Of a stretch of DNA of 64,000 nucleotides, positions 58,501 through 64,000 are shown in pieces. Made by a program: the position numbers and the translations under genes. The stretch comes from Hippophae tibetana (taxonomy: Eukaryota > Streptophyta > Magnoliopsida > Rosales > Elaeagnaceae). Position 1 is the first letter of the stretch. Each line of letters opens with the position of its first letter. The stretch covers positions 12,651,001 through 12,715,000 of the forward strand of contig CM072807.1 of assembly GCA_037013495.1 (NCBI GenBank), written 5' to 3'. A model generated the notes under the pieces. That model was not told where the DNA came from. It saw only the letters and a program-made list of their open reading frames with translations, and ran no database searches.

Positions 58501-60549
58501 ACTTTGTTCGTGATTTTGCAGAGAATCTCTGCTGGGAGATGATGTCACAACAAGATGAAACTGTTGTGTGGAAAAAGACAAGTAAAAAGAATTGTTACAG
58601 TTTACGGTAAGCCAATCAAAACAACTTTTTGTCTTTCTAATGGATGGTCTGAAGTGTATTAGAATAAGAGCTGTCCCTAATGTGTAACACTTGCCTATTT
58701 CTTTAGGAAGCATAGTTCCAGCCCTTCCTTATGCAGCAAAGGCCATGATGTCGAATCTCCATATCAACGACCTCTTCAAACTTGCATTGGAGGAACACAG
58801 AGCCAAAGATGGATTCCTATTGAAGAGAGGAATACTTGGCCTTTTAGGGCTAATCTGAACAAGAATGAACTTTCTATATGCGGTACTTATTAAGTTCCTC
58901 CACATCCTGTAACCACAAGTAATTTACAAAAAATAATTGCATCATTATGATTTTTAGGATGAAAGATTTGCTAATTCATCTTCTTCCCTTTTTAGGTGCC
59001 ATACTGGTTATTTTGATTAAGATCATCCGCCTTATGTTTATGGTAACAGTTTGAATGCTTTTTCAGGTTTACACCTAGATGAATTTGCTGAAGACACTGA
59101 AAATTGGAGATTGGCAGTCAGTAACTATTGGTCACTTCTTTCACCTGTAATATTCTCAGATCATCCAAAGAGGCCCGGTGATGAGGATCCTTCACCGCCT
59201 TATAACATATTTAGAAATGTTTTAGACATGAATGCTCATTTTGGCGGTTTCAATTCTGCACTATTGGAAGCTGGGAAGTCTGTTTGGGTCATGAATGTGG
59301 TCCCAACAAGTGGACACAACTATCTTCCCTTGATTCTTGACAGGGGTTATGTCGGTGTATTACATGACTGGTAATGCTATCTTTTTCTTGCACTTTTGTT
59401 TTCACTGTCTTCTATAATACCATAGAGTAATGTTATTGCTGTACTTGGCTCGCAAAATTACATATCTTAAAAAGATTAATTCACAAGTACCATCCTTCGG
59501 ATTAAGTAGTTTATCTCAATAATTCTTGGTATTTGAGCCCCAATCTGCGATAAGTTTTGATCCTTCCCAAATTTTGTGTCATAAAGGCAAGCATTCTGGT
59601 CAAACCAAACACAAATTTTAGTATATTCTAAATAGGACTTCTCCTCCCTCCATTTTTGTCTTCTGTTCTTGATTGGTGTGCCATCTCAATCAAATCATGA
59701 ATCATTTCTGTCATAGTGACATAAAGCTTCTTTCTTGACCATAATTTATCGTTAAATTACTCAGTATTTATGTCTCAGTCTCATACTTGGAATTTAAATT
59801 CGTTTAAGTTTAAAGGAACTTGGTACTGTGGAGTTATTTGGAAGAAGTTGATGTGAAAACTTGCCTGAATAAAAATTTAATGTAGTCTGGGATATATATA
59901 TATATTGATTGGTTCCAGCAAATAAATGGAATGTCTTTGAGATCTTGTATTTTCCTACTATAGATGTCATCTCTTGATTTGCAACTTTGTAGATGGTGTT
60001 TCTCATTTATGATATCGTTTACATCTAGGTGTGAAGCATTTCCATCCTACCCAAGAACCTATGATATGGTGCACGCAAAAGGAATTCTTTCTCTTGAAAT
60101 TGGTCAGCAGCGTAGGTGTACCTGGCTTGATATATTCGCCGAGATTGATCGCTTACTTCGTCCCGAGGTACCAAAATCAAATCGTCCTTCTTAAACTCCA
60201 TCATTTTAGTGCATTTACCTTCTCATTTCTATCCTAAAACTTTAAAGGTTCCAGAAACACCTATGGTGCCTGTTTAAACATGTGACTGCATTTTGTATAT
60301 TGGGTTTGCCATTGCACACGCATTTCTGTTGCTCGGTCTCTCTATTATTTGCTAAGTGATGCATAATATATTGAGCAATGGTTGTTCCAGGGTTGGGTGA
60401 TAATCCGTGATACAGCTTCTCTGATTGAAGCAGCAAGAGCTCTAACAAGACGGCTGAAATGGGATGCAAGAATTATAGAAGTTGAGAGCACCAATGACGA
60501 GAGAGTGCTTGTTTGCCAGAAGCCGTTCTTCAAGAAACAAGCAAACTAA
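55534..60549 (+). CDS. QUA2: QUA2/TSD2-type putative pectin methyltransferase
   Basis: Eight exons: 55534-56240, 56374-56506, 57554-57794, 58381-58606, 58707-58882, 59067-59370, 60029-60167, 60391-60549. All seven introns are GT-AG, and the exons join in frame to 694 residues, close to Arabidopsis QUA2. A short cytosolic N-terminus precedes a membrane anchor (about 88-110, [17 protein letters not shown]), as expected for a type II Golgi protein. The DUF248 methyltransferase region has SAM motif [16 protein letters not shown] (284-298), DWDQKDG and [15 protein letters not shown]; the second half has [11 protein letters not shown] (545-555), VWVMNVVP and GWVIIRDT. The family acts in homogalacturonan synthesis and cell adhesion. 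The N-terminal extension ([20 protein letters not shown]) fits QUA2 better than QUL1/QUL2. No defects are seen. Confidence 0.96.
56507..57553 (+). other. Intron 2 of the QUA2-like gene (largest)
   Basis: A 1047-base intron with GTGAGT donor and TTTGGCAG acceptor. It separates the ESYFITSG and [10 protein letters not shown] segments, so the SAM-binding motif starts exon 3. Reading through the donor gives a false extension ([10 protein letters not shown]), which is intron sequence. No nested gene is seen inside. Confidence 0.9.
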
Positions 60550-60850
60550 TTATACAGCAAAGATAGCCAGAGAAGTTACTCTACAGTATTCATATTCATT
60601 TACTGATGTCAATTCATAGTCATAAAGCTCTCCACCATAGTGAGTGGGGATTAAAAAATCTAAGCAGAAAAAGTAATTGAAAGACAGGAGAAAATTATTG
60701 AATGTTGGTAGACAGCCACAATTCCTATGGAGCCGTAAGGCCTTCATAGATCATGTAATTATGCAATTGAGGCGCAGAGCATATGTGAAGTATAGGATTA
60801 TTAATGTTCATTTTTTATGCGATGTTGCCATTATAATTATACGAGCACAT
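60550..60850 (+). other. 3' untranslated region of the QUA2-like gene
   Basis: Sequence after the TAA at 60547-60549 remains mixed in composition to about 60850, then turns AT-rich. There is no exact AATAAA. Near-upstream A-rich and T-rich tracts around 60790-60840 could serve as a plant polyadenylation region. The end is approximate. Confidence 0.45.
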
Positions 60851-62259
60851 GATTAAAGATTATGAAGATTCTTACAAACAATCAAGTGTTGTTCTTTGTA
60901 GTGTATAAAAAAGCTTCGCTTTAACTATATGTGCAATTGAAAAATGTTTTTTTATTTATTCAATTTATCTTATATCTAGATTTTGGGCCACAAGAGATGT
61001 CCATTGTTTCTTCGTTGATGATTTTAGATCTTGATATATAGATTTATAAATTCTTGTTCAGCAATTAGGGTTTTCAAAATCTCTAAATTAAGAAGCCCTG
61101 AATCTCAAGTTGGGATAAAAACTTTATGGTAGAGTTTTCTTTAACTGACTTCAATCAATGAGATTATTTTCATGGCTGGTTGGGTTTCAATTATTGAAGT
61201 TATTTGCGAGGTTATTTTATCTCTACTATGAGATGCATAGCATGGTTGATTGGTCATCATATTAAAGTTATGAGAGCCAATATAAATGTATGACGGTGAC
61301 TCTGAGTATATGACCACCTTTTTAATTCTTATATAATTCTAAAATAATAATGTATAATTAATGAGTTTTAATAGCTTTGTTATTTTAAAGTTAACTAAAT
61401 TAAAGGACAAATGTCGGAGCTTTTTAAGATTTTCACCGGTGCTAGTTTTCTAAATAAATTATATTTATCAATTAATATTTAAACTATTACAAAGAAAATA
61501 AAACCAAAAACAAAGAATACAAAGAAATAAGTGATTCGATACTTAAAAACTATTGACTTAATCAAAGGAGAAAAATATATATCTATTATTAAAAATCCAA
61601 ATACGACAATGTCAACAGAGAATAAAACCTAACACATAATAGTGGATTCAACCATCCTAATACTATTCTTGTACACACATTCAGAAAAACAATGAAGAGC
61701 CAGGGAACATAGAAGGAGATAAAGAGGCTTGCGGCTCAGAGAAAAAAAGGAAAATGAGTGACGGTGCAATCTATAAACTGTAATAGGGTTATTTATATTG
61801 ATATGTGAAAGTATCAAAATACCCCTCAATGCCCGTGGGCCTCATTCGATACAGCAAATAGCACATCAAGTTCTAGCACAGTCCAAAGAGTCTAATATGT
61901 TATAAAAAATAATACGATATATATTAACGATGATATGCAAATATAAATCATGCATTGCACTTTAAACAATATATTAATATATTCTAAATGCTCCCAAAAC
62001 CATATTGAAATTAAATTAACATAATTAATAAAATAATTTAAATATTAAATAATTAATATAAATTATTTAATATATTAATTTATATTTTAAAATAAATTTA
62101 AGTAATTTATCATAAACGTTTTATTTTGAATTAAACTTGAGTTGATTGTGCATATTTTGATTTTTTAATAGTGATGTGAATTAATTAGATAGAACCATGC
62201 GTATTAGATGATTTTTCCATCAAAACGTATGCTTATAGTGATAAGAGAGATTTGATATA
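60851..62259. other. Spacer between the QUA2-like gene and copia D
   Basis: There is no convincing gene. Read on the minus strand, about 61640-61810 is pyrimidine-rich with a TATAAATA box near 61795 and looks like a promoter plus leader, possibly of a solo LTR or lost gene; the short frame 61629-61829 shows nothing recognisable. The part beyond 61900 is AT-rich. Confidence 0.35.
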
Positions 62260-62400
62260 TGTTAGAAATACTGAATGATTGTATTGTATTTCGTATGTTA
62301 AGAAATATACATGATACATTTATATAGAAGTTATAAGTAAATTAGATATGTATAAAATAAACTAGATATATATTAATCTGTTAATAGATATACATTAACA
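62260..62400 (-). repeat. Copia D 3' LTR (141 bp)
   Basis: The block begins TGTTA and ends TAACA, a perfect 5-bp terminal inverted repeat with canonical TG...CA ends. It follows the polypurine tract (GAGGGGGGTTG in element orientation, ending at the LTR border). It shares TACTGAATG and a TTAACA end with the copia C LTRs. The partner 5' LTR is outside the window. Confidence 0.85.
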
Positions 62401-62413
62401 ACCCCCCTCAAAT

Positions 62414-62930
62414 TTAAAGTGGATGTGAGAACAGCTTGAGGTTGTTAACCAAAGTACAAGTACGTCCCTTAGAAAGTGCCTTAGTGAAGATATCTGCAAG
62501 TTGATTGTTGGAGGAGACGTGAAAAAGCTTGAGAGCACCATGGATAAAATGAGAATGAATAAAATGACAATCAATCTCGATGTGTTTAGTCCGTTCATGG
62601 AAGATATCATTGTGAGTAATATGAATGACACTCTGATTGTCACAATAAAAGGGAATAACAAAGGATGTGGAAACACCCAAATCCTTAAGAAGCCAGCATA
62701 TCCAAATGAGCTCAGACATGGTATCAGCAAGAGCACGATATTCTACTTCAGTACTGGAGTGGGACACAAAATTTTGTTTCTTACTTCACCAAGAAATCAA
62801 AAAAGAACCAAGGAGAAAGCAATAACCTGTAGTGGACCTGTAATCAGTGGGATCTGCTGCCCAATCAGCATCAAAGAATGCACGAAGTACAAGAGGAGAA
62901 TGAGCTGAGTAGAAAAGGTCATGGAAGAGA
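62414..62930 (-). pseudogene. Copia D RNase H
   Basis: The 117-codon frame 62414-62767 contains SHSSTEVEYRALADTMSELIW, FYCDNQSVIHITHN, HERTKHIEIDCHFI and NQLADIFTKAL, the C-terminal RNase H of copia. The N-terminal half (about 62768-62930, with the WAADPTDYRS-type text) is in another frame because of a frameshift near 62770. A plus-strand frame at 62501-62908 is a shadow of this domain. Confidence 0.88.
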
Positions 62931-63067
62931 GTGCCCTTCAAGTATCATAGAATGCGTAAAACAACAGCATAGTGAATCGATCGTGGAGCAGACATATACT
63001 AGTTGACTTGATGAACAACATAAGAAATGTATGGACGAGTAACTGTAAGATAAACTAGGCTGCCAAC

Positions 63068-63960
63068 CTATAGTCTGTAAAGAGATGGATTAAACAATGG
63101 TTCCCCCTTCAATGGTGTCAGATGCACATTAAATTCAATTGGAGTGTCAAAAGTCTTGCTGTCAGTGAGTCCAACTTGAGATAAAAGATCATATGCATAC
63201 TTGGCTTGAGTAATATAAAGACCATTTGTGGAACGAGTGATCTCAAGACCCAAGAAATAGTTGAGATGTTTAAGGTCTTTCATCTTAAGCTACTGACTAA
63301 GAAAATCCTTGAGTTCTTGAATGTCACTGAGGTCATCACCAGTTATAATCATATCATCCACATATAGGAGAGGAAAAATGGTGCCTTTATCATTGCGATG
63401 AAGAAATAAGGCAGAATCATTAGGACTGGTAGTGTAACCTAAGCGAAGAATGGTGGAGTTGAACTTGACAAACCACGTTCATGAAGCTTGTTTAAGGCCA
63501 TAAAGTGCACGTCGAAGGTGAAAAACCTTGTTTGTTTCAACTGAAAGACCATGATGAGGTTGCATAAAGACTTCTTCATACAGATCCCCATTAAGGAAGG
63601 AATTTTTAACATCCATATGAAAAAGTTCCCATTTACTAGCAGTGGCAACAACTAAGAGGGCACGAACAAGGGAGATATGGGTAACTAGATCAAAAGCCTC
63701 TTCATAATCGATCTCATACTCTTTTGTAAAACCTTTTGCAACAAGATGAGCCTTGTAGAGCTCGATGGACCCATCAGAGTGAGTCTTGATCTTATAGATC
63801 CATTTACAACCAACCATAGACTGACTAGGAGAAAGAGTAATAGATCCCAAGTATGGTTTTTGGTCAATGCATCAATTTCTTCTCTTATTGCAATCTGCCA
63901 TAAAGAGTCAGTAGAGGCCCCAAGATAGGTGTGAGGCTCATGAAGTGTAGCAAGGGTAGT
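63068..63960 (-). pseudogene. Copia D reverse transcriptase
   Basis: The frame 63479-63850 carries the first RT half (VGCKWIYKIKTHSDGS, YKAHLVAKGFTKEYEIDY, MDVKNSFLNGDLYEEVFM, RRALYGLKQAS). After a stop at 63479 and a shift, the catalytic box LLYVDDMIITGDD lies at 63340-63375 (YVDD codons 63353-63364, intact). Frame 63068-63283 continues with KDLKHLNYFLGLEITR and YAYDLLSQVGLTDSK. Two frame breaks make it non-functional. Confidence 0.9.
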
Positions 63961-64000
63961 GTAAAAATAATAGTCAAGTAAATGTGAAGGAATTGATCTT

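Larger units (their letters stand above)
62260..64000 (-). mobile_element. Copia D: 3' half of a Ty1/copia element, cut by the window edge
   Basis: The minus-strand order is RT (from beyond 63960 to about 63070), RNase H (62414-62900), a polypurine tract (complement CCCCCC at 62403-62408), and the 3' LTR (62260-62400). Integrase, gag and the 5' LTR would lie past 64000. Domain text is well conserved, but frameshifts and stops occur, for example at 63479 and 63285. Its LTR is related to that of copia C, so both belong to similar lineages. Confidence 0.93.

Noticed and set aside
62501..62908. Plus-strand 135-codon ORF as a gene
   Set aside because: It is the antisense of the copia D RNase H domain, which is recognised with confidence on the minus strand.

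Overview
This window is nuclear DNA of a flowering plant, most likely a eudicot. It is strongly AT-rich, its one complete gene has eight coding exons joined by GT-AG introns, and the rest is dominated by plant Ty1/copia and Ty3/gypsy retrotransposons, small DNA transposons and an integrated relic of a plant pararetrovirus. I see no bacterial or organellar genes and no CRISPR array. The species cannot be named from sequence alone.

Layout, left to right. 1-2.5 kb: unassigned AT-rich DNA. 2.5-6.4 kb: a decayed copia element on the minus strand (copia A). 6.4-9.6 kb: very AT-rich diverged repeats. 9.6-15.2 kb: a pair of inverted arms flanking a second minus-strand copia (copia B), which carries seven tandem copies of a 263-bp unit beside its 3' LTR. 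17.6-19.9 kb: a probable CACTA-type remnant. 19.9-30.1 kb: a plus-strand Ty3/gypsy element with Tat-lineage features, split between gag and pol by a minus-strand fragment of an endogenous caulimovirid (about 21.8-25.8 kb) and ending in a 189-bp tandem array. 30.4-30.8 kb: a hAT-type MITE. 32.2-33.0 kb: a near-perfect inverted repeat. 33-41 kb: mostly AT-rich spacer with one possible MITE. 41.4-46.6 kb: a nearly full-length minus-strand copia with both LTRs (copia C). 50.8-51.5 kb: a DUF4283/zinc-knuckle ORF of the LINE ORF1 type. 54.5-60.9 kb: the only intact cellular gene, an orthologue of Arabidopsis QUA2/TSD2. 62.3-64 kb: the 3' half of a fourth copia (copia D), running off the window.

Functionally the window is one housekeeping gene in a transposon-rich intergenic landscape. 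The QUA2-like gene encodes a 694-residue type II membrane protein with a SAM-dependent methyltransferase domain, expected in the Golgi, where its family supports homogalacturonan (pectin) synthesis and cell adhesion. None of the mobile-element ORFs looks able to work: stops, frameshifts and lost catalytic residues are present in each. The structures most worth checking are the caulimovirid relic nested in the gypsy element, the two retrotransposon-borne tandem arrays (263 bp and 189 bp), the 230-bp-arm hairpin, and the inverted arms around copia B.
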